In this document: in pieces, positions 11,730 through 23,968 of the stretch
Layout: each line of letters opens with the position of its first letter
How positions within the stretch are numbered: the stretch's first letter is position 1
Assembly (NCBI GenBank): GCA_015183035.1
Contig: JACZZP010000016.1
Span: 1,798,001-1,862,000, forward strand
DNA from: Meloidogyne chitwoodi
Lineage: Eukaryota; Nematoda; Chromadorea; Rhabditida; Meloidogynidae
Reading direction: 5' to 3'
DNA length: 64,000 bases
Translations under genes and position numbers: made by a program
Notes under the pieces: model-generated
Told to the model about the DNA's origin: nothing
Seen by the model: only the letters and a program-made list of their open reading frames with translations
Database searches by the model: none

Positions 11730-14700
11730 TTATTCCTTTTTATTTTTGTTCAATTTAAATTTAATAATTAAATTAAAAAATAATTTAATTAATAAATAAA
11801 ATAATATTAATAATCCAAAAATTAAAATAATTAAAATTGTCCAAATATCCAAATTGTAAAGTATAAAAATATTTAAATTTCTTGATTCAGCCATTAATTC
11901 AGGTAATTGACCTCCGTTTAATTCCAAAAATCGTATATTTTTTAACAATTTTTCTCTGGCAGTGAAAGGCTTAAATTTAATTATTTTTTTATTTGTTAAT
12001 TTACTCTCTTTAAGTGAACGTCTCTAATGAAGGACGTTTGGTCGCAGCATTATAAAATAGCCAAATGAGCACCTAGAAATGTAAAATTTTGCAAAAATAT
12101 TTTTACCTATCTTATCTAACTTTTCTAAAAATTTCAGAATTTTTGCTTCAATATTTCTCAAGTTATGGACAAAAAACTCCAAAAAATCGTTATTTTTCTA
12201 CCATTCAAACTTTTTCGACTATAACTTGCAAAATACTAAACCAAAAATGTTAAAAATTTTTAGAAAAGTTAGTTAACACTTAAAAATATATTTCTACAAA
12301 TTTTTAGCTTCCAATCTTCTATTTTGGCAATTTTACAAAGCCGCGTTCAAACGACTATTGGCGACCAAACGTCCAAAATAATTGGAATTTTTAAATTTTA
12401 ACCACAGAAATGATTAATTTACTTTTTTTAAATTGTAAGAAAAATAAAAATAAATTAATAATTTACTTTATTAGCCAATAATTTGCTCAATCTTTTAGCT
12501 CCTTCAGCATATTTTGGATCTTCTAAAATTGTTAAAATAATTGCTACAAATTCATTTTTTCCTTCCAACAAAAGTGCTTTATTAAAACTTTTTCCCCATC
12601 CATTCCTTTCAGGAATTAAACTATTACGTCTTTGTTCAGCAAAAAATCCAAAGCTAATTATTGGACATGCTGCTAATGCTGACTCCATTAAACTATTATA
12701 TCCACCATGACTAATAAATAATTTTGTGTTTGGATGTTCTGAAATTAATAAAATTTAATATTTTATTGTCAATTTTTGCTTCATTTTTAATTTTGCTTCA
12801 AAAATTTATTTTTGCTTCATTTTAAATTTTTGCTTCAAAAATTTATTTTTGCTTCATTTTTAAATTTTGCTTCAAAAATTTATTTTTGCTTCATTTTTAA
12901 TTTTGCTTCAAAAATTTATTTTTGCTTCATTTTTGATTTTTGCTTCAAAAATTTATTTTGCTTCATTTTCAATTTTTGCTTCATTTTTAATTTTGCTTCA
13001 TTTTCGATTTTGATTCAAAAATTTATTTTTGCTTCATTTTCAATTTTTGCTTCAAATTTTAATTTACCTAATATCTCTCTTTGCGGTGCCCAATTCGTTA
13101 AAAAAATATTTGAACAATTTTTAACAAATTCTTTACTATTTAAATCACCTTCACTTATTTTAACAATAAAATGCCAATTTTTTAAACTTTTAAAAGCTTC
13201 AAAAATATTTTTAATAAAACAATTGGGTAATGTAGAAGTATTTAATAATGACCCTAATGAAAAATAGACTGTTCCAAATTTTGATTTTTTTAATTCATTT
13301 AAATAAGGTTCTTTTAAAGGTTTTTTAATATTATTATTTTTATTAAATCCTAATCCTCCAATATAAATAATATTTGAAAATATTGGACGTGGAAATTCTA
13401 CAAATTCATCAACATTAACAAATATTAATGGACTTTGTTTAACAATATTTTTTATATTTGGATAATTTGAACTGAAATAAAAATTAAAAATAATATATAT
13501 TTTTTAATTAATTAAAATAAGTCTATAATTTAATAAAATTAAATATTCCTCTTTTTTAACACAATAATTTTAAATTTAATTAAAAAACTAACCCAAATCT
13601 TTTTTTAAAAATTTCATTTAAATGTTCAATTCCATAATAAAAAGCTCTTTCATACATTATTGTAGCTACTAAATTACTAAATCTTTGTCTAATATTCATT
13701 TTATCACTCATAGGAATTCCATAAATAGAAGGGATATAACTCGTTGGGAAAGGCATTCCAAGCAATGAAGAAACATGTTCTTGAATTGGACAACTGATTT
13801 TTTAAGTTAATTTTTTTTTTAAAATTTTTTTAATTTTTAAAAACTTTTTTAATTTATTTATTAGGCTTAATTTATTAATTAAAAATTATTTTCTCTTGAT
13901 AGGACTCGACCCTAGACCCCTTCGCTTATAATCTAAACACTTCACCACTACACCAAAACTTTTTTTAAAAACAAACTTTAAATTAAATTATTTAATAGAT
14001 TACACTGAATAGACTATTCACCGAATTATTTATTAAAATTCATTTTTTGACAAAAAAATTAATTTTTATTTTTTGTTAAATAAAATAAATAAAAGTTTTA
14101 ATAAGATTAATTAATTAAATTATTTAAATTAGTTTTTCTTTCCACAAAAATGTTTTTTTTTAATTTTTAATTTAAAATTAGGTGAATTGTCTTTCTACAT
14201 ATTGCCCTAATTCTAACCTTACAAGAAGTATATGAATTGGAATTTCAAACAAATAACTTAATCCTGATCCACAAAAATTTATTTGTTCACCAAAGAAAAG
14301 ATCAAATTTTTCAGATTTTAATTTTTCAATTAATTGGCTTTGAGTGTCAAGAAAATCTTTTTAAAAAATATTTTTATTTTTTTAGGTAAAAATAGGAAAA
14401 TAAAAAATTAATTAATTAATTTTACCTTCACAAAATTCATTAACAGTTCTTTGAAAATAATTATCATTTGAATAATCTTTAATAATTGACCATGTTGTAG
14501 CTTCATTAAAATAAACATAATTTAAACGTTCTTCTATTTTTTCTCTACTAATTTTATTTAAATTACTTTTAACAGATATCTTAAAAAATAATTAATTAAA
14601 TATTTTATTTAATTTATTTATTTTTTTAAAAAACCTTTTGAACTCCCTTTGCTGAAGATCCTTCAAATTCTACCAAAGGTTCGAAATATTCAACTTCTAA

Positions 14701-15109
14701 TATTGTCTAAATTAATTAAGGAAGTATTTTTTTGAGCAAAAGGTAAGAGGGTACTAATCTTTAATTTTTAGTTTTGTAAGTTTTGTGAATTTTAAAATTC
14801 GATTTTTAAATTTTAATTTTAATTATTTATTTCTTTTTATTTTATTTTCCCATTAAAAAAATTTTAATTTAATTTTTAAAAATTAATTTATTAAAAAGAT
14901 TTTTCTAAAAAATAATAATTAAAAAAAAATAAAAATATAAAACTAACAACATTATGTCCATCACTAGCCAAAGCTTCTGCTATTTTTGCATTTAAAATAA
15001 TATGACTTCTGGTTAATGATTGACTATAAACCAGAATTTTATAACAAAATAAAACTTGACAACAAAGTTGGAAAATTAATAAAATAAATAAATAATTAAT
15101 TATATTCAT
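11730..15109 (-). CDS. UDP-glucuronosyltransferase
   Basis: Family 1 glycosyltransferase that conjugates small lipophilic molecules with a sugar from a UDP-sugar, in the ER membrane. Eight exons: 15109-14948, 14706-14635, 14579-14426, 14356-14218, 13793-13593, 13471-13068, 12738-12467 and 11969-11730. They join in frame to 547 residues, the usual length. The signal peptide is within residues 1-22. The N-terminal substrate domain has AEALASDGHNVTILEVEYF. The C-terminal UDP-binding domain has VYFSLGSLLN, FLTNWAPQREILG and LFISHGGYNSLMESA, which is the signature region. The protein ends with a transmembrane helix (WTILIILIFGLLILFYLL) and a short Lys-rich cytosolic tail. Introns contain a foldback element, a minisatellite and a tRNA-like sequence. 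The sugar and acceptor cannot be read from sequence. Confidence 0.93.
12032..12374. mobile_element. foldback element with perfect 14-bp ends
   Basis: The best-preserved copy of the palindromic family. The left end GGACGTTTGGTCGC (12032-12045) is the exact reverse complement of the right end GCGACCAAACGTCC (12361-12374). Inside are the family motifs TATAAAATAGCCAAATGAGC and TTTCAGAATTTTTGC. No ORF. It lies in the last UGT intron. Confidence 0.85.
12775..13060. repeat. TTTTTGCTTCA minisatellite in UGT intron
   Basis: Roughly 35-bp compound units alternating TTTTTGCTTCAAAAATTTA and TTTTTGCTTCATTTTTAAT, repeated about eight times. Together they fill most of the intron before exon 7 of the UGT gene. 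The open frame through the repeat is a by-product of its composition. Confidence 0.85.
13894..13963 (-). pseudogene. tRNA-like sequence in UGT intron
   Basis: On the minus strand, TGGTGTAGTGGT fits a Pol III A box and GGGTCGAGTCC about 40 bp further fits a B box with one mismatch. The spacing is right for a tRNA. The anticodon region reads GATTATAAG, but the anticodon and acceptor stems do not pair well, so I read it as a decayed tRNA or tRNA-derived element rather than a working gene. Confidence 0.4.
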
Positions 15110-18037
15110 TTTAATTTATTTTTTAATTAATTTTTTTTTATTTAAAAAATTAGACAATTTTTTTAATTAATAAAAAATAAAAGAATTAAATAATTGATAA
15201 AATTAAATAAAATTATGTATATTTTTTTTCCGTTTATTTTTAATTATTTTACTCAAAGACTCGTTAAATAATGACTAAAAAGGTAGGCATCTTTAAATTA
15301 AAATAATTAAATAAAAGAATGAACTTTTTGGGAAATTTTTAATATTTTTAGATAAGAAAATGTCTAAACTATAAAATAAAAAATTAATTTAAATTTATTT
15401 TTTAAAAATTAATTTATTAAAAAATAAAAATGTGTAAAAATGGGTAGAAAAATGAGCTGTTTTTCTGTCTTTTATTTTTAATAAATTTTGTTTTAATTTT
15501 AAAATTATTTTTTTGAGTTGGTTAAATAGAGAATTAAATTTTGTACAATAAAAATTTTTATTTAAGAAAAAAAATAAAAAAAGTTTAATTTTTAAAAGTG
15601 CGTAAACAGAGGTTGGGTGACTTGTTTAGATAATTATTTTTTTTTTAATTTTTTTCTCGTTTAAAAATTTTTTCTTTTTAAATCAAAAAATAGAGAATTA
15701 AATTTACTATAAAATAAAAAAAATAAAATATTAAAAAAAGTTTTTTTTAATTTATAAAAAATAAAATATTGTTCTCCCCAAAAATATAACTTTTGTTAAA
15801 ATTCCCTCTTAATAAATTAAAAAAATATAAAAATAATCTAAAAATATTTTTTATCAGTTTTAAATATATTAAATAAATAAGTGTTTATTGTTAAATCATT
15901 TTTTTATTTTTACTATTTTTTAAACAAAAAAAAAGTACAAAATTAGAGCAAATAAAATAATGAGACAATCCCCCACTTTTGATGATAAAAAAATAAATAA
16001 AAATTAGATAAATTTAAATAAAAAAAGAAAAAGTTAAATAAAAATATATCTAAAAAAAATTTTTAATTAAAATTATAAAATTAAATTCTATTAGAAAGGC
16101 ACTCTCTAATAAACAGGCACTTTCGAAGAAAATTAATTATTAAATTATATAATATTTGGATTTTTAATAAAATTAAAAAAAAGATATTCTTTTGGATTGT
16201 CTTAAATTTATTTAAAAAATAATTTTTTTTCAAAAGAAAATTACAATAAAATAAATATTTCAGTGAAATAATTGAAGAGCAGCCGCGGTAATCACTTACT
16301 GGAGCTTACTCCCCCCTATGGTTTTTCAATTTTCAGGGACCTGTATCTTGGTTTATAGACATTTCTGTGAGTTGCTTCATCACTAGATCGATTCAGTTTT
16401 TTAATAGCTTTCGAATGACACCTTACTTGGCCGGATTAAATAAAATTGATATTTATCCTTTCGTTCTCCTCCGTGCTGAAACGTCCTTTTTTTAAACTAA
16501 ATTTATTAAATATTGCTTTGCAACTTCCCTTTCAAAAAATGTTAATCCTTTGCCCTTGTGAATGTTTTAAAATTATTTTTATTTTACTTAATTTTGCCAT
16601 TGAGAAAATACCTATTTTTTATTATTTATTTGTGGTCATCTGTTTTCAATAAAAATAAAATAAAAATTACCTCATTCTCTTTCTTTTTATACTCTAATGG
16701 GTATATTTAACTTCCAATTATGTATATTGTTGATATTTTGGGTCTTTAAAAAAGATCTCTGTAAGAGTACTTTGCTCTCCTCTTTTTCTTTTTTAACCTT
16801 TATTAATATTTAACCTTTAAAAATATTATTTATTTACTTTAATTCTCTCTCTTCTTAAATAAATGCCCTTATTTCATCATTAACTTTTTTTAAAAAAACA
16901 AGCTTAAAAAAATAAAAAGAAGCCACAAACTCAATATATTTTTTTCTCTTCTCTTTTTCTCTAATTTTTAAGCTTATAATATACAAATGTTTTTTCTTCT
17001 TCTTCTACATATTTTTTAGTCAATATATACCCAACTCATCTACACTACTTTAAAAATGATTTTTGGAATAATTTTTATTTTTTTTCAATAATAGTATTGC
17101 TTTTCTAAAATTATTCTAACAATAAGCATTTTTTGATTAATTTTTTTACCAAAAGATGAAACTAAAAATTTTTTGAATTAAAGTAAGTTGATCTTTTGGG
17201 TAATATATTTTATTTTTATTTAAAAATTTATTTTTTTAGATCTCATTGTGAATATATTAAAATTCAAAATTTGTTTGATTTTGAGTCTAGACTCTATATT
17301 TAAATATTTTATCATTTTTCAGACTCAAATGTACAAATTAAAAAAATTTTTTAATTTTTAATTAATGACTAGTTTTAATAAAAATAAAAAAAGTCTCTTT
17401 TATTTTTAATATTTGCTCTTCTATTTATTTATTTATTAATCTCAAAATAGTATTAAATTGCAAAAAATGAATTAAATAATTTATTTTTCTTCCACTTAAA
17501 AATTAAAAAAAAAATTTTTAAGTGCTAATCCTCAAAAAGGGTAAAAAAAAAAGAATTTAAAAAAATCAAAAAATAAATAAAATTAATTTTATCATTTTTC
17601 TCTAATTTTAAAAAAAGGTTCTATTAAAAGAACATTTTTCTGAAAGCTAAATATTTTTTTCCTTTTTTTATTGATTTTTTTTATATTTTTTCCACTCCTT
17701 TTCCTCATTTTTTTCAGCTTTATTTCAGGTGCCAAATAATATTAAATTTAAAAAATGTTGCGAATATTTTTAAATAAATTCTTTTAATTTCATAAAATTA
17801 TTTTTTTTAATGTCCAAATTAAAAAAATTAAAAAAAAAATAAAAATATTTATGTTGATTTTAAAGGTCAGTTCAGTGCGAAGTATTCTAATAAATATTTC
17901 TTTTAATTTTAAAAGTAAATTAATTATTTTATTTATTTATTCAATTACTTGGTTAATTGTTTCCCTAATTTCTCCATTTATAAAATAAAAATAAAAAAAA
18001 GTAAATATTAATTTAGACTTAATTTTCTCCCAAAAAT
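15110..18037. other. 2.9-kb intergenic region
   Basis: Very AT-rich spacer between two divergently arranged genes. No convincing exon seen. The only less AT-rich patch is 16270-16500, which includes AGCAGCCGCGGTAAT at about 16278. Polypyrimidine runs at 16640-17120 and 17690-17730 could be promoter-side sequence for the SLC26 gene. Confidence 0.6.
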
Positions 18038-21000
18038 ATGTCATTTTCTAAAAAAAAGAATACAAGTGTTCCTGTTCATTTGGATCAACATTCACCTATT
18101 TTAAATATTTCTTTTAATAATCAACAACAAAATAATGACACAACTTTAAATAATTTAAATAATTCTAGTTTTTTAAATAATACACAACAACATCCACAAC
18201 AACAATTAGGACCTGTTAGAAATATTTATATTAATCAGGCTAGTTAAAATTTTTAAATAAAGAAAATAAATATATATTAAATTATCTTTTTTTCTTTAAA
18301 AAATTTAACAAAATTTTAAAGACGTTTTGGTGCGACAGTCCAGGCGTTCGCTTTATTTAAAACAACCCTTACTTTTTAAGTCATAACTTTTAAAATATTG
18401 AACTCAAAATTCTGAAATTTTTACACAAGTTAGATAACACTATAGAAGATATTTATACAAAATTTCAGAAATTTATATATTTAATTGACTATTTTATAAA
18501 CGCGCACCGAAACGTCTTCAACAATAACATCTCTCTCTTTTTTATTTTTAAATTTAAATAAAATTTAAAAAAATTTAGAAAATTAATTTAATATATCTAA
18601 AACAAATATTTTATAAATTTTAAGCAAGAATTTGATCAACTTTTTCAATTTATTCCACCAAAAAAGTTTAGTTGGCAACATTTTAGTAAAAATTTTTGCT
18701 CAGATTATTTTCAATGTTTTTGCTCATTTAATGATTTGTTAAAATTTTTACTTTCTTTTTTACCAATATTTGAATGGTTACCTTCTTATTCTTTTAAAGA
18801 TAATTTTATTGGTGATTTAATTGCTGGTGTTACTGTTGGGGTACTTCATATTCCTCAAGGTTTTTTTAATTAATTAATTATTTTTGAACTAAAATATTTT
18901 TTAATATTATCTCTTTTTAATTATATATTCATTTTTTTAAATTAATTAAATAAATTATTTAACAAAAATTAATCTATTACTATAATAACCTAAAAGTGCT
19001 CATATTGTATAACATTAAGCCAAAATTTATAAAATATAAAAAAACAGAGCTGTGATATTTTGCGCCTCAATAATGTGAACTAATATTTCTGAAAATTTCA
19101 GAATTTTTGGTTTATTATTTCAGAATTTATGGTCAAAAATATCAGAATTTTTGATAAAAATACCGATTTTTGTTAGTTTTTTGACCAGAATTTCTGAAAT
19201 AATAAACCAAAAATTCTGAAATTTTTAAGGGATGTAAAAGAAACTTTTTTGGATCTCTAAACAAAATTTTACAATTTTTGGATTTCAATTTTTATTATTT
19301 ATGATTTTTTAAAATTTAGGAATAGCCTATGCAATATTGGCTGGTCTAGATCCAGTTTATGGTCTTTATACTTCTTTTTTTTCTGTTTTATTTTATGCTA
19401 TTTTTGGTACTTCAAGACATGTCTCTATTGGTTAAATTAATTAATTATTTTTATTTTTTAATTTAGGACCATTTGCTATATTGGCTTTAATGACTGGAAT
19501 TTCTTGTAGAAATATTTATACCCAATTAGATAAAGAATTTTTTGAAGCAGAAATTAAATTATTAGATGATGCTAGTCATAATGGAAATAGTCAAGTTAAT
19601 GATTTATTTACTTTGACAAATATGACTAAATTAATTCCACGTGTTGAAGTTGAATATAGCGAATTAGTTCAGGTATAGATAAATTTATTTTTTTTGTATT
19701 TTTTGTGTTTTTGTATTTTGTGTTTTTGTATTTTGTGTTTTTGTATTTTTGTGTTTTTGTATTTTTTGTTTTTTGTGTTTTTGTATTTTTTGTGTTTTTA
19801 TATTTTTATTTATTTTCCCTTTATTATTTTTTTAGATAATAACTTTAACTGTTGGTTTAATTCAATTTGCAATGGCCATTCTTAGAGTAGAATTTCTTGC
19901 TTCTTATTTATCTGATCAATTAGTTAATGGATTTTGTACGGGTGCTGCAGGTTTATTTACCTATTTTAAAATTATTTTTTTTTAGTTCATGTAATTGGTG
20001 TTCAACTGGGAAAATTACTTCAATTAGATTTGGGTCAAGTTGGAGGATTTGGATATTTATATATTGTTAATTAATTAATTAATTATAATTTTTAAAATTA
20101 ATTTTGCTTCAAATAAGTTAATTAAGCTCTTCTATGGTAACGTTACGGCGTTCCCTATAAAATATACAAAGAAATCCTACAGACTTAAAATTTTGCATAA
20201 ATATCTCACATAGTATACTCTATCTTCTCTAAAAATTTCAGAATTTTTGGTTTAATATTTCAGAAATTCTGGTCAAAAAACTAACAAAAATTGACGTTTT
20301 TCCTGAAAATTCTGATATTTTTGATCATAAATTCTGAAATAATAAACAGAAAATTCTGAAATTTATAAAAAAGTTAACCGACACTATTTCTGATATTTTA
20401 GTAAAGTTTTATAATTTTAGATGTTTATTTGATTATTTTATAAGCTTGCGCCCAAACGAACTTTTCTCACAAACACTCTACTACTACTACTTTTCTGTCA
20501 AAATTAAATAAAATTTTGAAAATAATTTAAAAAAAATTAATTTTAATTTTTTAATTAAATAATATATATTATTTATTTATTTTTATTTTTTCAGATTTTT
20601 CTCAATTTAATTCAAAAATTATCTCAAATTAATTTAATTGTTTTATGCCTAATAATCTGTGGTTTTGCCTTTCTTTATTTGGGTAAAGATGTTTTTGGAC
20701 CAAAATTTGGCCGTTTTTTACCTTTTGTTATTCCTTTTGAACTTTTACTTGTAATATTAGCAACAGCTGTTTCTTCTTTTGCTAATTTAAAAAATAATTT
20801 TAATATTACTGTTTTAAATAATGTTCCTACTGGGTAAATTTTTAATTTAATTTTTATTAATTTTTAAACAAATAAATAAAATTATTTTTTTATTTTAAAA
20901 AATAAATTACACTTTAAATAATATAAAAATAAAAAATTAAAATTAATTTTTTATAAAAAATTTTAATTATGATTTTTGGAATGAGATGACCAATTTTTAA

Positions 21001-23968
21001 GGCTATTTTAGGTTAAGTCACTATTTTTGCTATTAAAAATTAATTAATTAATTTTAAATAAAGATATTATTTATTTTATTAATAAAAGGGTTTATAAAAT
21101 ATTTTAAAAAATAAAAAAATATTTTAAAAATATTTTATTTATTTTTAAAGTTTACCATTAGCACGTCTTCCTCGTCTAAGTTTATTGCCCTATGTTTTTG
21201 CTGATGCTTTAGAAATTGCTTTTGTTTCTGTTGCCTTACATTTATCAATGTGTAAAGTATTTAATAGAAGAATGGGAACTAAAACTGACAATAATGTTGT
21301 AAGTTTAAATTAATTTTTAATTTTTTAAATTAAATTAATTAATTTAAGGGTAATTGGATTGAAAAAAATATTAAAAAAATTATTATTTTTTTTAAATTAA
21401 TTAATTTAATATATTTATTTATTTTATTAAAAAAAAGGAATTATATGCTTTGGGTTTAGTAGATTCTCTTTCTTCTTTTTTTATTGCTTATCCAGTAACA
21501 AGTGTACTTGGCCGTTCAATGCTAAATGTTGAATGTGGGGCTAAAACACAAGTTTTAATATTTTTATTAATTAAATTAAATATGTTTTTCAAGTTTTCTG
21601 GACTTGTAACTGTTCTTCTTATTTTAATTGTTATTCTTTGGTTAGGCCCAATACTCTCTTCTTTACCTGTCTGCATTTTGGCAGTTATTATTATTTTTTC
21701 TATGAAATGTGCTTTTGAAAAAATTCCTAGAGAATTTTTACATCTTTGGCGTGTGTCTAAAATTGATTTTGTAAATTTTAAATTTTTTTTTTTAATATTT
21801 TTTTGATGATTGTTTAAAGAAAATTTATGTCTACGCGATGACTTTTAAAAAAATCAAAAGAGAACCTATCCTAATGAAATTTTGTATAGATATATACTCA
21901 AATGTGTTAGCTAGCATCTCTAAAATTTCAGAATTTTCTGTTTTTTATTTCAGAATTTATGGTCAAAAATATCAGAATTTTCAAGGAAAAGGTCAATTTT
22001 TGTTAGTTTTTTGACCAGAATTTTTTAAATAAAAAACCAAAAATTCTGAAATTTTTTCAGAAGCTAGCTATCACATTTGAGTATATCTTTGCAAAATTTC
22101 ATGACTCTAGATTCTCTTTTGGCTAAGTTATTAGTACGCGAGCGGACGTAACTTTTGCCTTAAACGTCTTTCACATAATTTTAATTTTAAAAAAATTAAA
22201 AAAAATTAAAAAATTCTTTTTTTAAAGCTTATATGGTTAGTAACAATATTTGCAACAATTCTTCTCAATGTAATGCAAGGATTAGCATTATCTGTTACTT
22301 TTGCTTTACTAACAACAATATTTAGAATTCAATGGCCTAGATGGCATTTATTATCTAATTTAACCGGAACTGAAAATTATAGAGATTCTGGAAGATATAA
22401 ACGATTTTCCCCTTCTGGACATGGAATTAGAATTTTTAGATTTGATGCTCCTTTGGTTATTTTTTAAAAAGAATTTTAATTTAAATTTATTAGGGTCATT
22501 TGAGTCTTGAAACATAACTTTTGAGTAAATGGACTGTTTTTCAAATTTTTTGATTTATTAGATAATTAAATTTATTTAAAATTTTTTTATCTAATAAATA
22601 CACTTTATCCCAAAATTTTAACTATTTTTAAATTAAATAAAATCTTAATTTTTAAGCTTTTTACAAATGTTGACCATTTTGCAAAATCTGCAATAACTGC
22701 AATTATTTCTGAATTTCCTTCAATTCCCAGTAATAATATTATTAATAGTAGTAATAGTGATAAACAATTAATACAACAAAATAATGACAAAAACATTGGA
22801 AAATTAAATTTAAAAATATATTCTTCGGTATATTTTAATTATATTTAAATGTTTTTACCTAAAATTATTTGTTTTCCAAATTTGTTTTTTTAATGTTCTG
22901 ATTAGTAGCTTTTTAAAAACATTGTTGCGCTGTTTTAAAAAGCTACAAGTTGGAATACTTATTTTTAAATTCTTTAAAAAGTAAAGATAATTTTTATTAA
23001 ACTAAAAAATTATATTTTAAACAGCTGGAAAGAAGAATAAAATCTAGTGGTGTAAAAAGCCTTATAGTAGATTGTACAGGATTTACTTTTGTTGATTATA
23101 CGAGTATTAATGCTTTAGCTGATGTTTGTTTTTTTATTTTAAAACATAAAATCAGAATTTTATTCAAACAAGCTTAAAATCAGAATTTTATTCAAACAAA
23201 TTTAAATCAGAATTTTATTAAACAAACTTAAAATCAGAATTTTATTCAAACAAACTTAAAATCAGAATTTTATTAAACACAAAAACAAAACATTCTGATT
23301 TATAAATTAAAAAAGAATTCTGGTTTGCTAACAAAATAATTTTGAATTCAGAATTTTGTTTTTAATAAAAATAATTATAATTCTGATTTTTAAAAAGTTT
23401 GTTTTGAATGTACTTATTATAAAAATCAGAATTTAATTAAATTAAATAGTTATATCATCAATTACATGAATTAAATATTAATGTACTTTTTGCTGGGGCA
23501 AAAGCTCCTGTAAGAGATATGTTGGAAGCTTGTAATTTTTTCAATTCTGTTCCAAAAGAACAATTTTATCCAACAATACATGATTCTGTTTTAGCTGCTT
23601 CTTCTAAAAAGTTTTTTTAATTTTTATTATTTTTAGTATTTATTTAATTAATTCAGAAAATGGCAAAAACGTCGTAGAGGTGGTGGTGGTTTTCATTCAG
23701 ATTTATCTTTAAAAAAAATTTCTGCAAGTGGTGGATATCAAGATGATACAAATTCATTATGTAGAATATTTATTTAATTAATAAAAAAATAAATATTAAT
23801 TTAAATTTAGGTGTTGGTGAAAATGAACTTTATCAATGGTCATTTAAACAATCAACAGATATTATTATTAAAGAAGAAGAAGAAAATGAGAATGAAGAAG
23901 AAGAATTAGAAGACAATAATCTAATTGTTAAATTTGGATTGGGAGGAGAAGAAGTAGAAATTGAATAA
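18038..23968 (+). CDS. SLC26/SulP anion transporter
   Basis: Multipass plasma-membrane anion exchanger or sulfate permease. Sixteen exons: 18038-18242, 18629-18859, 19320-19430, 19467-19672, 19836-19950, 19986-20065, 20595-20833, 21151-21298, 21438-21551, 21594-21770, 22228-22455, 22657-22827, 23025-23123, 23450-23610, 23657-23760 and 23811-23968. They close in frame to 848 residues. Diagnostic segments: [52 protein letters not shown] and [20 protein letters not shown]. The C-terminal STAS domain contains [20 protein letters not shown]. The N-terminus is Asn/Gln-rich; the C-terminus is acidic. The transport domain seems complete. The substrate cannot be assigned. At least four introns contain foldback elements. 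Confidence 0.94.
18320..18517. mobile_element. short foldback copy, SLC26 intron 1
   Basis: The ends AGACGTTTTGGTGCG and CGCACCGAAACGTCT are inverted, with one mismatch. At about 198 bp this is an internally deleted copy of the foldback family. Confidence 0.75.
18990..19265. mobile_element. foldback copy, SLC26 intron 2
   Basis: The central palindrome is clear: CAGAATTTTTGGTTTATTAT then, inverted, AATAATAAACCAAAAATTCT, with a TTGACC/GGTCAA core. The ends are degraded. Confidence 0.6.
19686..19815. repeat. TTTTTGTATTTTTGTG microsatellite-like run
   Basis: Intron 4 of the SLC26 gene is mostly TTTGTGTTTTTGTATTTT repeated with length variation. It contains no coding information. Confidence 0.75.
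20136..20470. mobile_element. foldback copy, SLC26 intron 6
   Basis: Family interior with CAGAATTTTTGGTTTAATAT facing AATAATAAACAGAAAATTCT. The right side ends ATTTTATAAGCTTGCGCCCA, matching the end type of the other copies. Confidence 0.7.
21810..22165. mobile_element. foldback copy, SLC26 intron 10
   Basis: Left TAGCTAGCATCTCTAAAATT faces right TCAGAAGCTAGCTATCACAT, around the same CAGAATTT and AAATTCTG core. Outer parts ACGCGATGAC and GTACGCGAGC are diverged inverted ends. Confidence 0.65.
23140..23290. repeat. AAATCAGAATTTTATT minisatellite, SLC26 intron
   Basis: About five units of roughly 28 bp with core AAAATCAGAATTTTATTCAA. The same unit recurs at 26063-26240 and 28165-28280 around the homeobox gene, and singly in many other introns here. 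Confidence 0.8.

Noticed and set aside
12812..13267. 151-codon ORF rich in Phe
   Set aside because: Read from the TTTTTGCTTCA minisatellite and the antisense strand of a UGT exon.
19694..19885. 63-codon Phe/Cys ORF
   Set aside because: Translation of an intronic TTTTTGTATTTTTGTG repeat.
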